From the NCBI GenBank assembly GCA_017615495.1, contig JAGAAA010000055.1:1-31676 (forward strand): 31,676 nt of DNA, read 5' to 3'. Position 1 is the stretch's first letter. The number at the start of each line of letters is the position of its first letter. A model generated the notes under the pieces. The model had not been told where the DNA came from, searched no databases, and worked only from the letters and a program-made list of their open reading frames with translations. The stretch is from Clostridia bacterium. GTDB lineage: Bacteria > Bacillota > Clostridia > Christensenellales > CAG-1252. Shown here one piece after another: positions 8,626 through 17,389 of this stretch. The position numbers and the translations under genes were made by a program.

Positions 8626-9725
8626 GTTTTTTGATCGGAAGCGCGGGCCAGGTCGCCTTGTCTATTTTTGTTGCGATCATCGCATTGATGGTGATGATCC
8701 TCGTGCACGAATCGGGGCACTATCTTTTGGGCAAAGCGCTCAAATTCAAGATCAACGAGTTTTCCATCGGCTTCGGTCCCAAACTTTTTTCCAAAAAGAG
8801 TGAAAAAACGGGGGAAGTTTTCAGCATACGCGCCGTACCGCTCGGCGGTTTTTGCGCGTTTGAAGGGGAGGACGCGGATAGCGCCGTAGAAGGCTCGTTC
8901 AACAGCCAAAAACCTTGGAAAAGGATCGTGGTTTTGCTTGCCGGCGTTACCTTTAACTTTATTTCCGCAGTCTTGATCCTTACCGTCCTTTTTGCAACTT
9001 ACGGCTACACTCTCCCCAAGATAGTTGATTTGAACGTACCGACGGACAGCGCTTTCGTCCAAAACTTCGAAGAAGGGGATCTCATCTATCAAGTGGACGG
9101 CAAGAACGTTTATTCCGTCATTGAAACCAACATTTCCACACTTTTGAGCGGCGCGGGCGAAACGGCGGAAGTCGTGGTCATTCGCAACGGCGAAAAAGTT
9201 TCCGTCACAGTACAAAAAGGCGAATTTGAGAGCAAGACCGTTGATAAAGACGGCAACGAAACGGACAGCAAGTACCACGGTTTTGGCATCAACATCGGTT
9301 ACGCTTATTACAGAATGGACCTTTTTGAGGCGCTGGGCAGGAGCTTTATATTTATTTGGCAACTTGTCATCTTGACCTTCAAGACCATCGGCGGCTTGTT
9401 CACCGGCGCGGTAGGCCTCAAAGGGTCGGTGGGCGGCACGGTCACGAGCGTCGCCGCAATGGGTAAAATTACGATGACCCTCGGCTTCCGCGGCGTTTTG
9501 TTGATGTTTGGCATCATGAGCGCAAGCGTCGCGTTGATGAACGCGCTTCCGTTCCCGGCGTTGGACGGCTGTCGCGTGATCTTCGTTTTGATCGAAATGA
9601 TCTTCCGAAAACCAGTCAATCGCAAGGTGGAAGCCATTATCCACACCGTCGGTATCGTGATCCTATTTGCATTTGCGATACTTTGTGATATACTGAATTT
9701 AGGTACGATAGCAAGGTTGTTTTAA
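8622..9725 (+). CDS. rseP: RIP metalloprotease RseP/RasP (site-2 protease)
   Basis: This integral membrane zinc protease cleaves substrates such as anti-sigma factors and signal peptide remnants inside the membrane. The 367-residue protein has the zinc motif HESGH in the first transmembrane segment, GFGPKLFS and RAVPLGGFCAF, then a PDZ domain (about residues 130-200) beginning around VPTDSAFVQNFEEGDLIYQVDG. Near the C-terminus, MNALPFPALDGCR supplies the LDG Asp ligand. It overlaps dxr by 4 nt and precedes ispG, a very common Firmicute order. Confidence 0.95.
   Translation: MSFLIGSAGQVALSIFVAIIALMVMILVHESGHYLLGKALKFKINEFSIGFGPKLFSKKSEKTGEVFSIRAVPLGGFCAFEGEDADSAVEGSFNSQKPWKRIVVLLAGVTFNFISAVLILTVLFATYGYTLPKIVDLNVPTDSAFVQNFEEGDLIYQVDGKNVYSVIETNISTLLSGAGETAEVVVIRNGEKVSVTVQKGEFESKTVDKDGNETDSKYHGFGINIGYAYYRMDLFEALGRSFIFIWQLVILTFKTIGGLFTGAVGLKGSVGGTVTSVAAMGKITMTLGFRGVLLMFGIMSASVALMNALPFPALDGCRVIFVLIEMIFRKPVNRKVEAIIHTVGIVILFAFAILCDILNLGTIARLF
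9667..9694 (+). promoter_or_regulatory. Internal promoter for ispG with extended -10
   Basis: TTGCAT at 9667-9672 and TATACT at 9689-9694 are 16 bp apart, and TG at 9686-9687 gives an extended -10. It lies within the last codons of rseP. It could start a separate ispG transcript with a leader of about 30 nt. The ispG ATG has only a distant AAGG at 9713-9716, so translation may also depend on coupling. Confidence 0.4.
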
Positions 9726-9730
9726 TTGAT

Positions 9731-10774
9731 ATGACCAAACGCATCAAGATAAAAGACCGGTATATTGGCGGAGGCGCCGAGATCACCGTACAATCCATGA
9801 CAAACACCAAGACGGAGGACGTTCAAGCGACGGTCGCCCAAATTCTCCGTTTGCAAAAAGCGGGGTGTGACGTCGTGCGTATGAGCGTCAACACGCCGGA
9901 AGCCGCCAAAGCCGTTGCGGAGATCAAAAAGCAGGTGGGCGTTCCGTTGGTAGCCGACATTCATTTTGACGCGTCTTTAGCGCTTGCAGCCATTGAAAAC
10001 GGCATCGATAAGATACGCATCAATCCGTCCAACGTCGGCGCGGAAAGCGCCGTGCGTGAGATCGCAGCCGCCGCAAAAGACCACGGCATCCCCATTCGCG
10101 TGGGGGTCAACGGCGGGTCGCTTGAAACTGCGTCCGTTAAAAAATTCGGGTTTTCCGCCGAGGCGCTTGCGGACAGCGCGCTTCGCGGCGTCGCTTTGCT
10201 TGAAAAATTCGGGTTTGAGGATATCGTCATTTCCGCAAAATGCAGCGACGTAAAGATCAACGCCCAAGCCTACCGCATTTTGGCGCGTTCCACCTCTTAT
10301 CCGTTGCACCTTGGGGTGACCGAAGCGGGCGGGGGAGACCTTGCGCTTGCAAAGTCTTACGCGGGCATTGGAGCGCTGCTTCTCGACGGCATAGGCGATA
10401 CCATCCGCGTTTCAATTACGGGTGATCCCGTTGATGAAGTTTACGCCGGCGACCTGTTACTTAAGGCGACGGGCGTCAGAGATAATTTTGTGGAGGTCAT
10501 TTCCTGCCCGACGTGCGCGCGCACTGAGATCAACGTCGCGGCGCTTGCCGAAGAGGTAAAAAGAGCCACCGCGCACATCAAAAAGCATTTTACCGTCGCG
10601 GTGATGGGGTGCGTAGTCAACGGCATCGGCGAAGGTAAACACGCGGATATCGGCGTGGCTGGCGGCAAGGAAAAGTCCGCGATCATAAAGCATGGGGAGA
10701 TCATCAAAACCGTGCCCAACGACCGCATTTCAGAAGAATTGTTGCAAGCGATAAAGGAGGCGAACCTTGACTGA
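9731..10774 (+). CDS. ispG: 4-hydroxy-3-methylbut-2-enyl diphosphate synthase (flavodoxin/ferredoxin)
   Basis: IspG is the [4Fe-4S] enzyme of the penultimate MEP pathway step. The 347-residue product has the TIM-barrel N-terminal part (GGAEITVQSMTNTKTEDV, VPLVADIHFD, KIRINPSN) and the C-terminal cluster domain with SCPTCART and GCVVNGIGEGKHADIG, which supply the Cys ligands. Length fits the short bacterial type. It follows rseP directly. Its stop overlaps the TTG start of the PolC-like gene by 8 nt. Confidence 0.97.
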   Translation: MTKRIKIKDRYIGGGAEITVQSMTNTKTEDVQATVAQILRLQKAGCDVVRMSVNTPEAAKAVAEIKKQVGVPLVADIHFDASLALAAIENGIDKIRINPSNVGAESAVREIAAAAKDHGIPIRVGVNGGSLETASVKKFGFSAEALADSALRGVALLEKFGFEDIVISAKCSDVKINAQAYRILARSTSYPLHLGVTEAGGGDLALAKSYAGIGALLLDGIGDTIRVSITGDPVDEVYAGDLLLKATGVRDNFVEVISCPTCARTEINVAALAEEVKRATAHIKKHFTVAVMGCVVNGIGEGKHADIGVAGGKEKSAIIKHGEIIKTVPNDRISEELLQAIKEANLD

Positions 10775-12227
10775 TATCTTATCCGTCATAAAAGAAGCGT
10801 TTCCCGAAAAGTACGATTATTTGCGTTTGGGCCTCGTAAAACTCAACGGAAAGAAGCTCAACGTTACTTTCCTCGTGCCGGAAGACGTTTTCGATTACCA
10901 GCTTAAAAACGAAGATATCCACAACATCAAGGACGCCGTCACCAAGGCTATTGGGTCGGATTTTCTCGTTACTTGTCAGTTTGAAAAGATTATTTTGACG
11001 CCGGAAAACGTGCGTTCCGCGCTGGCGGAGTATATGGCAAAGTACTTCCCGCTCATTGCCGCAAACCTTGATTTCTCGCGCGTTACGATCGATTTGACTT
11101 CCGGGCTTAAGCTTTCCTTCACCGTTCAGCAAAACATTCGTGATTATATGCAAACGGTGGATTTCGATAAGCGCATCAAGGACTTTTTCTACCAAAAGTA
11201 CTGCCTCGACGTTACCCTTGATTTCTCCGTCGTGGAGGATTCCGAGATCGCTTTTTCCACCGAGAGCGCCATGGATTCCGGCCGCTACGGTAAAACCGTT
11301 ACGGTCACCGACAAAGTGCTGTTGATGGGCAAGATAGGCGACTTGCACGCGCCCGCCGTACATATTTCCACTTTGCGCGGCGAAGGGGAGGACGTCGTAT
11401 GTTGCGGCAAGATCAATTATCTTTCCTTCAAGACCCGCGACGAAAGTAAACGGGCGGAGTACAAAAAGTTTTTCAAGCATTATTACACCTTTACCATCAG
11501 CGATACGACGGGTTATTTGAGCGTATTCATCAACACGGACGACGAATTTGGCGCCTTGCAAAACGGGGCGGAAGTGGTGTGCAAAGGCAGGGTGAACACC
11601 CGCGAGGACGCCCAAAATTACAGCATGTACGTCAAGTCCATCGCCCTTTGCAAGATTCCTTTCTCCACCATCGCGGAGCAGACCAAGCCGCTTGATCCGC
11701 CGGAGAACTATTCCGTCTTATTCCCCAATGAATACCACGAAGTTACCTACGATCAAATGGGCTTCGATTTCTTTGACGATCACAAGGACAAAAAAATCAA
11801 TCATACCGCAAACGGCGTGACGCTTGCCGTGCGTTCCATCAAGACGGAGCGCGCCGTCGTTCCGTATGAAGTGGCGATGTGTTCCGTCGAAGACGGAAAG
11901 ATCAAGGAATATCTGCATACCTTCTTAAAAGTGGCGTTCACCGAAGACAACGAAAAGGCGGAATACGCCAACCGCATGGGGTACGCTTCGCCTCGCCTTT
12001 CCACCGTCATCCCCGATCTGATCAAATTCAGCGCAAATCGTCTGATCGTCGGCGTGAACCCGAGCGCTGCCCTCGAGGTTTTCAACAAGATCGCAAAACC
12101 CCTTCGTTACAGTTTTTCCAACGACGTGCACGTCATTCAACCCGCGGCGTTGAAGTATGAAGGGGAAAAGCGGGGGGATGCCTTGGAAGAGGCTATCGCC
12201 GCCGCAAACGCATTCATTTTTGAATAA
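10767..12227 (+). CDS. Truncated PolC-like protein: N-terminal and OB domains plus dead exonuclease fold
   Basis: The 486-residue product occupies the place of polC between ispG and rimP, where Firmicutes usually carry a DNA polymerase III of about 1,400 residues. Residues 1-180 resemble the PolC N-terminal domains. Residues about 183-295 look like the OB fold (VLLMGKIGD to MYVKSIALC). Residues about 350-485 look like the DnaQ-type exonuclease (TLAVRSIKTERAVVPYEVAM, VEDGKI, FSANRLIVGVNP), but the D-x-E of motif I is replaced by R-S-I and the motif II and III Asp/His residues are missing. The PHP and polymerase domains are absent. It starts with TTG after a perfect AAAGGAGG (10753-10760). The assignment is by position and domain pattern, not full similarity. 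Confidence 0.7.
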   Translation: MTDILSVIKEAFPEKYDYLRLGLVKLNGKKLNVTFLVPEDVFDYQLKNEDIHNIKDAVTKAIGSDFLVTCQFEKIILTPENVRSALAEYMAKYFPLIAANLDFSRVTIDLTSGLKLSFTVQQNIRDYMQTVDFDKRIKDFFYQKYCLDVTLDFSVVEDSEIAFSTESAMDSGRYGKTVTVTDKVLLMGKIGDLHAPAVHISTLRGEGEDVVCCGKINYLSFKTRDESKRAEYKKFFKHYYTFTISDTTGYLSVFINTDDEFGALQNGAEVVCKGRVNTREDAQNYSMYVKSIALCKIPFSTIAEQTKPLDPPENYSVLFPNEYHEVTYDQMGFDFFDDHKDKKINHTANGVTLAVRSIKTERAVVPYEVAMCSVEDGKIKEYLHTFLKVAFTEDNEKAEYANRMGYASPRLSTVIPDLIKFSANRLIVGVNPSAALEVFNKIAKPLRYSFSNDVHVIQPAALKYEGEKRGDALEEAIAAANAFIFE

Positions 12228-12282
12228 AAAGTTAATTTTTATATAATAAACAGTTGTATTATTCTTTTCGGCGTGGTATAAT
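12220..12282 (+). promoter_or_regulatory. Tandem promoters of the rimP-nusA-infB operon
   Basis: The proximal promoter has TTGTAT (12254-12259), 17 bp, then TATAAT (12277-12282). A second possible promoter lies just upstream, TTGAAT (12220-12225), 16 bp, TATAAT (12242-12247), overlapping the end of the PolC-like gene. The proximal one would start transcription near 12289 and give a leader of about 70 nt. Confidence 0.65.
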
Positions 12283-12288
12283 TCAACC

Positions 12289-12360
12289 GTAGAGGTGCTT
12301 TTGAGGAAGTGGGCTTGATCGGCTCACTTTTTAATTTAATAAGCGCTTTCTCGGAGGAGT
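12289..12360 (+). promoter_or_regulatory. Structured leader upstream of rimP, attenuator-like
   Basis: AAGTGGGC (12307-12314) pairs with GCTCACTT (12322-12329) around a 7-nt loop and runs into TTTTT at 12328-12332, which resembles an intrinsic terminator. An outer helix can form from GTGCTT (12295-12300) and AAGCGC (12341-12346). Both helices can coexist, so read-through control is not proven. The operon encodes NusA, which acts on RNA hairpins, so feedback control of the operon is a reasonable guess. Confidence 0.5.
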
Positions 12361-12822
12361 ATGTCTGTTAAAGAACGCGTAGAAGAACTCGTGCAACCGA
12401 TCTTAAACGGTCTCGGTTATGAGCTCGTCGAGGTCACTTATCAAAAACAACACGACGCAATGCACCTCACGATCTACATCGATACCGATAAGCCGGGCGG
12501 CGTAAGCCTTGACGATACGGAGCTTGTCGCAAACGCGATCGATAAGCCGCTGGACGAGCTTGACCCCACGGCGGGCGAGCCCTTCGTCCTCAACGTATCT
12601 TCTCCCGGGTTGGATCGCCCCCTTAAAACCGAGCGCGATTACTTAAAAAAGATCGGTACGGAGATCGAAGTTGCTTTGTACGCCCCCATTTCCGGCGCGA
12701 AGAAGCACGTAGGCAAATTGCTCTCATATGAAAACGGCGTCATTTCGCTTGAAACCAAAGCCGGCGAATTGAAAATAGAAACAAAGTGTATCGCGGTAGC
12801 GAAACCGTATATCACATTTTAG
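12361..12822 (+). CDS. rimP: Ribosome maturation factor RimP
   Basis: RimP assists 30S subunit maturation. The 153-residue protein shows the family blocks GYELVEVTY, LTIYIDTDKPGGVSLDD, and the NVSSPGLDRPLKTERDYLKKIG motif before the C-terminal SH3-like domain. GGAGGA directly upstream gives a strong ribosome binding site. It is the first gene of the rimP-nusA-ylxR-ylxQ-infB-rbfA operon, in its standard order. Its last codons contain the nusA Shine-Dalgarno sequence. Confidence 0.96.
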   Translation: MSVKERVEELVQPILNGLGYELVEVTYQKQHDAMHLTIYIDTDKPGGVSLDDTELVANAIDKPLDELDPTAGEPFVLNVSSPGLDRPLKTERDYLKKIGTEIEVALYAPISGAKKHVGKLLSYENGVISLETKAGELKIETKCIAVAKPYITF

Positions 12823-12830
12823 GAGGAAAT

Positions 12831-13898
12831 ATGATCAATAAAGACTTTTTTGCGGCACTTGACGAACTTGAAAAGCAGAGAAGAATCGACAAGAGCGAGT
12901 TTATCGCCTCTCTTGAAGCGGGCTTGGCTTCCGCATATAAGAAAGAGAACGCAACCAGCGCGGCGATCGAAGTGAAGCTTTATCCCGATCAAGCAAAGAT
13001 CAGGGTATTCGCTTACAAGACCATCGTTGAGGAAGTTGTCGACGAAGAGAAAGAGATCTCTCTCGAAGAAGCCCGCAAGATCAAACCCAGCTACAAAGTT
13101 GGCGACACCATCTCGCAGGAGATCACCCCGAAGAACCTTTCCCGTATCGCCGTGCAGACCGCAAGGCAGGTCATCATGCAACGCCTTACCGACATCAAGA
13201 AGGATCAGATCTACGCCGAAATGAACGAGAAGTCCGGCGAGATCGTCAACGCTATCGTCCGTAAAGTGGAGCCCAACAGCGTTTACGTGGAGATCCTTCC
13301 CACCCAAATGGAAGGTATCATGCCCATTTCGGAGCAGATCCGCAACGAAAAGTACAACGTCGGCGATATGATCAAGGTGCTTGTCAGACGAATTACCACC
13401 AACAACCGTTCGCCGCAAGTTATCGTTTCCCGCGCGCATCCGGACTTTGTCCGTCGTTTGTTTGAGCTTGACGTGCCCGAAGTTAAGAGCGGCCTCGTCA
13501 CCATCAAAAAGATCGTGCGTGAAGCTGGCTTCCGTACCAAGATCGCGGTTGCGTCCGACGACCCCAACATCGACCCCGTGGGCGCTTGCATCGGGCCGCG
13601 CGGCAGCCGTATCAACGTGATCGTCCAAGAGCTCAACGGCGAAAGGATCGACGTCATCAATTGGTGCGCAGATCCGCTTGAGTTTATTGCTCGTGCCATC
13701 AGCCCGGCAAAAGCAGTGCAAGTTCACGTCAACGACGAGGAGCACTCCGCAAGAGTCATCGTCAACGACAATATGCTTTCGCTCGCCATCGGCCGTGAAG
13801 GACAAAACGCTCGTCTTGCCGCGAAGCTTACCGAATGGAAGATCGACGTTAAGCCGTATTCTTCGATTTTGGATAACATCGACAATCCGGAGGAATAA
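12831..13898 (+). CDS. nusA: Transcription termination/antitermination factor NusA
   Basis: NusA binds RNA polymerase and nascent RNA, modulating pausing, termination and antitermination. The 355-residue protein has the N-terminal polymerase-binding domain (residues 1-125), an S1 domain (about 130-200, EIVNAIVRKVEPNSVYVEI), KH1 and KH2 (from SRAHPDFVRRLFELDVPEV, with IGPRGSRINVIVQEL and LSLAIGREGQNARLAAKLT). It lacks the C-terminal acidic repeats of E. coli, as usual in Firmicutes. The ATG at 12831 with AGGAGG at 12822-12827 is chosen; an in-frame start at 12786 lies inside rimP. Confidence 0.96.
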   Translation: MINKDFFAALDELEKQRRIDKSEFIASLEAGLASAYKKENATSAAIEVKLYPDQAKIRVFAYKTIVEEVVDEEKEISLEEARKIKPSYKVGDTISQEITPKNLSRIAVQTARQVIMQRLTDIKKDQIYAEMNEKSGEIVNAIVRKVEPNSVYVEILPTQMEGIMPISEQIRNEKYNVGDMIKVLVRRITTNNRSPQVIVSRAHPDFVRRLFELDVPEVKSGLVTIKKIVREAGFRTKIAVASDDPNIDPVGACIGPRGSRINVIVQELNGERIDVINWCADPLEFIARAISPAKAVQVHVNDEEHSARVIVNDNMLSLAIGREGQNARLAAKLTEWKIDVKPYSSILDNIDNPEE

Positions 13899-13900
13899 AT

Positions 13901-14164
13901 ATGCCCAAGCAACCGTCGATGAGAATGTGCATAGCCTGCAAAGAGCTCTTCAACAAGAAGGACTTGAATAGGATCGTTCGCACCCCTGCGGGCGACGTTC
14001 TCTTTGACAAAACCGGCAAAGCGGCGGGGAGAGGCGCATATTTGTGCAATAATCCCGATTGCTTGAAATTGTGCGTCAAAAACCGTCTTTTGAATAAGTC
14101 GTTTAAGACGCCGGTCTCGCAAGAAGCGTACGACCTTCTCCTTACTCAAAATGAGTCGAAATGA
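13901..14164 (+). CDS. ylxR: YlxR/RnpM family RNA-binding protein
   Basis: This 87-residue basic protein matches the YlxR family: PSMRMCIACKELFNKKDLNRIVR, then TGKAAGRGAYLC and a C-terminal helix with the K-x-R-L-L-N-K pattern. The family was long described only as nucleic-acid binding; work in B. subtilis links it to RNase P. It sits in its usual place between nusA and ylxQ. CCGGAGGA precedes the ATG. It overlaps ylxQ by 14 nt. Confidence 0.93.
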   Translation: MPKQPSMRMCIACKELFNKKDLNRIVRTPAGDVLFDKTGKAAGRGAYLCNNPDCLKLCVKNRLLNKSFKTPVSQEAYDLLLTQNESK

Positions 14165-14462
14165 GAAGATAAACTCCTATATCGGCTTTTCCATCAAGTC
14201 GGGGAAGATCGTTTACGGCTACGAAAACGTCATCCTTTCCAAGAAAAAGACGTTTTTGGTCCTTTGCGACGAGGCGCTTTCCGAAAATTCTTTGAAGAAA
14301 GTGGAGCGTTTCTCGCAGGGGAAAAACATAAAACTCTATAAGATCAACGGGCTTTCGGAGTATTTCGGAGGCAGACAGATCAAATGTGTGGGGATTGGCG
14401 AAGAGCACCTTGCTTCGGCAATCGCAAATGAACTCAATAATACAGTCGGAGGTAGTAACTGA
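14151..14462 (+). CDS. ylxQ: Ribosomal L7Ae/L30e/S12e/Gadd45-like protein YlxQ
   Basis: This 103-residue protein has the L7Ae-type alpha/beta fold pattern: IGFSIKSGKIVYGYENV, KKKTFLVLCDEALSENSLKK and a C-terminal CVGIGEEHLASAI. Such proteins bind kink-turn RNA; the bacterial YlxQ role is not well established. It is standard in the nusA-infB operon of Firmicutes. Its first codons overlap ylxR, and its stop overlaps the infB ATG by one base. Confidence 0.9.
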   Translation: MSRNEKINSYIGFSIKSGKIVYGYENVILSKKKTFLVLCDEALSENSLKKVERFSQGKNIKLYKINGLSEYFGGRQIKCVGIGEEHLASAIANELNNTVGGSN

Positions 14463-17002
14463 TGAGTGAAACGAATAAAGACGCTTTGGCGAATATTTCC
14501 GCTTTGTTCGAGCTGGACAAAGCAAGATTTCGCAGTCTTACGATCGACGTAAGGGAAGCCCGCCGCAGAGCGGACGACCTCTTGGCGAAGATCACCGTCA
14601 TTAAGGACGCCTTTGTTGCGGCGGAGCTGCAAAAAGAAGAGGAAGCCTTGGCGGAAAAAGAACCTGCTCCCGTAGTGGAAGAGGTCAAAGACGTTGCGCC
14701 CGAAAATAAGGAACCGGAAGCGCCCGAGGCGGCGCCCGTAGCGGAAGTCGTAGCCGAACCCGCTAAAGAGGAGAAGGCGGAGCCCGCTCCCGAGCCCGCT
14801 AAGCCTGAGGCGAAGCAAGAAGCCCCCGTGGTAGAAGCAAAGCCCGCGGCGCCCCAAAAGAATCCTCTTCGTCCCGACGTGCCGGAACCCAAGAAGTTCA
14901 AGCCGATCATTTACATCCCCGAAAGTGAAAGAAACGGCGGGTCCGCACGCGGCGGCCGCGCTCCGTACGGTCAAAGACCTTTTACTCCGAGAGATACCTT
15001 TGGCGGGCTCTCCGAGAAGGATAAACCGATGTTCGTACCCCCGCAGCCCGGCAAAGGCGGCAAGGGCGGCAAAAAGCAGTCCTACGACAAGGTGCAATCC
15101 GCATACGAGGATAAGAAGGGCGCAAGCAAGAAGAGCATCTTGAGGCGCGAACTTGAAAACGGCAAGGAGATCGACGATAGCGAGATCGCAAGGCGCTTTA
15201 AGAGCAAGAAGTATCAAAAGCAGGCGCCCGTCGTGACGCAGACCGTCATTGAAAAGGCGGTCATTAACGTGGACCCCGTGCCTATCAAACTTCTTTCCGA
15301 AAAGATCGGTAAACCTATCGCGGAGATCATGAAGATGCTCCTCCTCGAAGGCGTTATGAAGACCATCAACGATTCCATCGAATTCTCCGTCGCCGAGCTT
15401 ATCGCCGCAAACTACGGCATTGAACTCGAGCTTAAGGCGGACAAGTCGGCGGAAGAGAAGCTTGAAGAGCTTATCACCGAAGATTCCGAGGAAGACAACA
15501 CCGAGCCGCGCGCTCCGATCGTCACGATCATGGGTCACGTTGACCACGGTAAGACTTCACTTTTGGACTACATCCGTAATTCGCACGTTGCCGAAAAGGA
15601 AGCGGGCGGTATTACGCAGCACATCGGCGCTTATACCATTGAAAAGAACGGGCAGATGATCACCTTCATCGACACCCCGGGCCACGAAGCCTTTACTTCG
15701 ATGCGCGCTCGCGGCGCCATGGTCACCGATATCGCCATCATCGTCGTTGCGGCGGACGACGGGATCATGCCGCAAACCATCGAAGCCATCAACCACGCAA
15801 AAGCGGCTGCAGTGCCTATCATCGTTGCTATCAACAAGATCGATAAGCACGGCGCGGATATCGACCGCGTCAAGCGCGAACTTTTGAACTACGACGTAGT
15901 CGTAGGTGAGTACGGCGGCGACGTATCCGCTTGCCCCGTTTCCGCTAAGACCGGTCAAGGCGTGGAAGATTTGCTCGATACCATCAACCTCTTCGTTTCG
16001 GAAGAATTGAAGCCCAAGGCAAACTCTAAGAAGGCGGCGCGCGGTACCGTTATCGAAGCAAAGATCGATAAGGCAGGCCCCGTTGCTACCATCTTAGTCC
16101 AAAACGGCACCCTTCGCGTGGGTGACATCATGGTCGCCGGTTCCGCTTGCGGCAGGGTAAAATCCATGCTCAACGATAAGGGCAAGCTCGTCAAGACGGC
16201 GGGCCCCTCAATGCCGGTTTCCGTGCTTGGCTTTGACGAAGCGCCTTCCGCAGGCGATAAGATGATCGTCCTTGCTGACGAAAAACTCGCAAGGAAGATC
16301 GCCGAGGAAAGAAAGATCAAAGTCAAGGTTGAGGAAGACAACGCCAACAAGCCCAATTTGGAAGATATTTTCGCTCAGATCAACGAAGGTAAGCTCAAAG
16401 AGCTTAACCTCATCGTGAAGGCGGACGTGCAGGGCTCCGTCGAAGCGCTCGTGCAGGAAGTTTTGAAGCTCAGCAACGACGAAGTCAAAGTCAAGGTCAT
16501 TCATAAAGGCGTCGGCGCGATCAATGAATCCGACGTTGTGCTCGCAAGCACCTCTAAAGCCATCATCATCGGCTTCAACGTGCGTCCCGATGCAAATTCC
16601 AAGGCGGAAGCCGCCAAACTTGGCGTTGACGTCCGCAATTACAGGATCATTTACGATGTGTTGAACGACATCACCCTCGCTTTGAAGGGTATGCTTGCGC
16701 CCAAATTCAAGGAGAACGTTCTCGGTAGGGCGGAAGTCAGAGAGATCTTTAAGATCAGCGGCGTGGGCGTGATCGCCGGTTGTAAGGTGGTGGAAGGCAA
16801 ACTGCAAAGAAATGCTGACGTTAGGTTGCTCCGCGACAACGTGGTCATCACCGAAAACAAGGTTTCTTCCTTGAAGCGTATGAAGGACGACGTTAAGGAA
16901 GTACTTACCGGCTTCGAGTGCGGCGTTGGCATCGAAAACTACAACGACATCAAGGTCGGCGACGTGATCGAGTGCTTCATCGTCGAGGAGGTCCAACAAT
17001 AA
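14462..17002 (+). CDS. infB: Translation initiation factor IF-2
   Basis: IF-2 is the GTPase that brings initiator tRNA to the 30S subunit and promotes subunit joining. The 846-residue product has a disordered, Ala/Pro/Glu/Lys-rich stretch (about residues 60-150), a Gly/Lys-rich linker, the N2 domain (from about 270), and the G domain with GHVDHGKT (about 357), GGITQHIG, DTPGH, NKID and SAK. Domains II-IV follow and end in a VGDVIECFIVEEV stretch. GGAGG at 14448-14452 lies inside ylxQ. rbfA begins immediately at the next base after its stop. Confidence 0.98.
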   Translation: MSETNKDALANISALFELDKARFRSLTIDVREARRRADDLLAKITVIKDAFVAAELQKEEEALAEKEPAPVVEEVKDVAPENKEPEAPEAAPVAEVVAEPAKEEKAEPAPEPAKPEAKQEAPVVEAKPAAPQKNPLRPDVPEPKKFKPIIYIPESERNGGSARGGRAPYGQRPFTPRDTFGGLSEKDKPMFVPPQPGKGGKGGKKQSYDKVQSAYEDKKGASKKSILRRELENGKEIDDSEIARRFKSKKYQKQAPVVTQTVIEKAVINVDPVPIKLLSEKIGKPIAEIMKMLLLEGVMKTINDSIEFSVAELIAANYGIELELKADKSAEEKLEELITEDSEEDNTEPRAPIVTIMGHVDHGKTSLLDYIRNSHVAEKEAGGITQHIGAYTIEKNGQMITFIDTPGHEAFTSMRARGAMVTDIAIIVVAADDGIMPQTIEAINHAKAAAVPIIVAINKIDKHGADIDRVKRELLNYDVVVGEYGGDVSACPVSAKTGQGVEDLLDTINLFVSEELKPKANSKKAARGTVIEAKIDKAGPVATILVQNGTLRVGDIMVAGSACGRVKSMLNDKGKLVKTAGPSMPVSVLGFDEAPSAGDKMIVLADEKLARKIAEERKIKVKVEEDNANKPNLEDIFAQINEGKLKELNLIVKADVQGSVEALVQEVLKLSNDEVKVKVIHKGVGAINESDVVLASTSKAIIIGFNVRPDANSKAEAAKLGVDVRNYRIIYDVLNDITLALKGMLAPKFKENVLGRAEVREIFKISGVGVIAGCKVVEGKLQRNADVRLLRDNVVITENKVSSLKRMKDDVKEVLTGFECGVGIENYNDIKVGDVIECFIVEEVQQ

Positions 17003-17389
17003 ATGAACATCGAGCGCATCAACTCCGAACTTTTAAAGCAGCTTTCCGTCATCTTTCGTTTTGAGCTCAACGATCCGCGCATTCATGGGATGCTGACGGT
17101 TTTGGAAGTCAAAACGAGCGACGACCTTTCGCACGCGCGCGTTTACGTCAGCTATTTTGGCGACGCGTCCTTGAAGGCGGAAACTTTCGAAGCGTTGAAC
17201 GGCTGCACGGGGCATATGCGTAACCTTTTGAAGCAACGGGTCAAGATGCGCACGGTTCCTTACCTTCGCATCATTCCTGACGATTCTCTTGAACAGGCGC
17301 GTCAGCTGACCGACTTGATCGAAGACGCAATGGACAAAACTCACGAAACCGAAAAAAACTACAAAGGTGATGAAAATGGAGATAATTGA
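17003..17389 (+). CDS. rbfA: Ribosome-binding factor A
   Basis: RbfA is a KH-fold 30S assembly factor needed for 16S rRNA 5' end maturation. The 128-residue product shows NSELLKQLSVIFRFELNDPR, the KTSDDLSHARVYVSYFG strand-helix and RTVPYLRIIPDDSLEQARQL, typical of the family. The start codon directly follows the infB stop, and GAGGAGGT at 16985-16992 provides the ribosome binding site inside infB. It overlaps nrnA by 14 nt. Confidence 0.95.
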   Translation: MNIERINSELLKQLSVIFRFELNDPRIHGMLTVLEVKTSDDLSHARVYVSYFGDASLKAETFEALNGCTGHMRNLLKQRVKMRTVPYLRIIPDDSLEQARQLTDLIEDAMDKTHETEKNYKGDENGDN

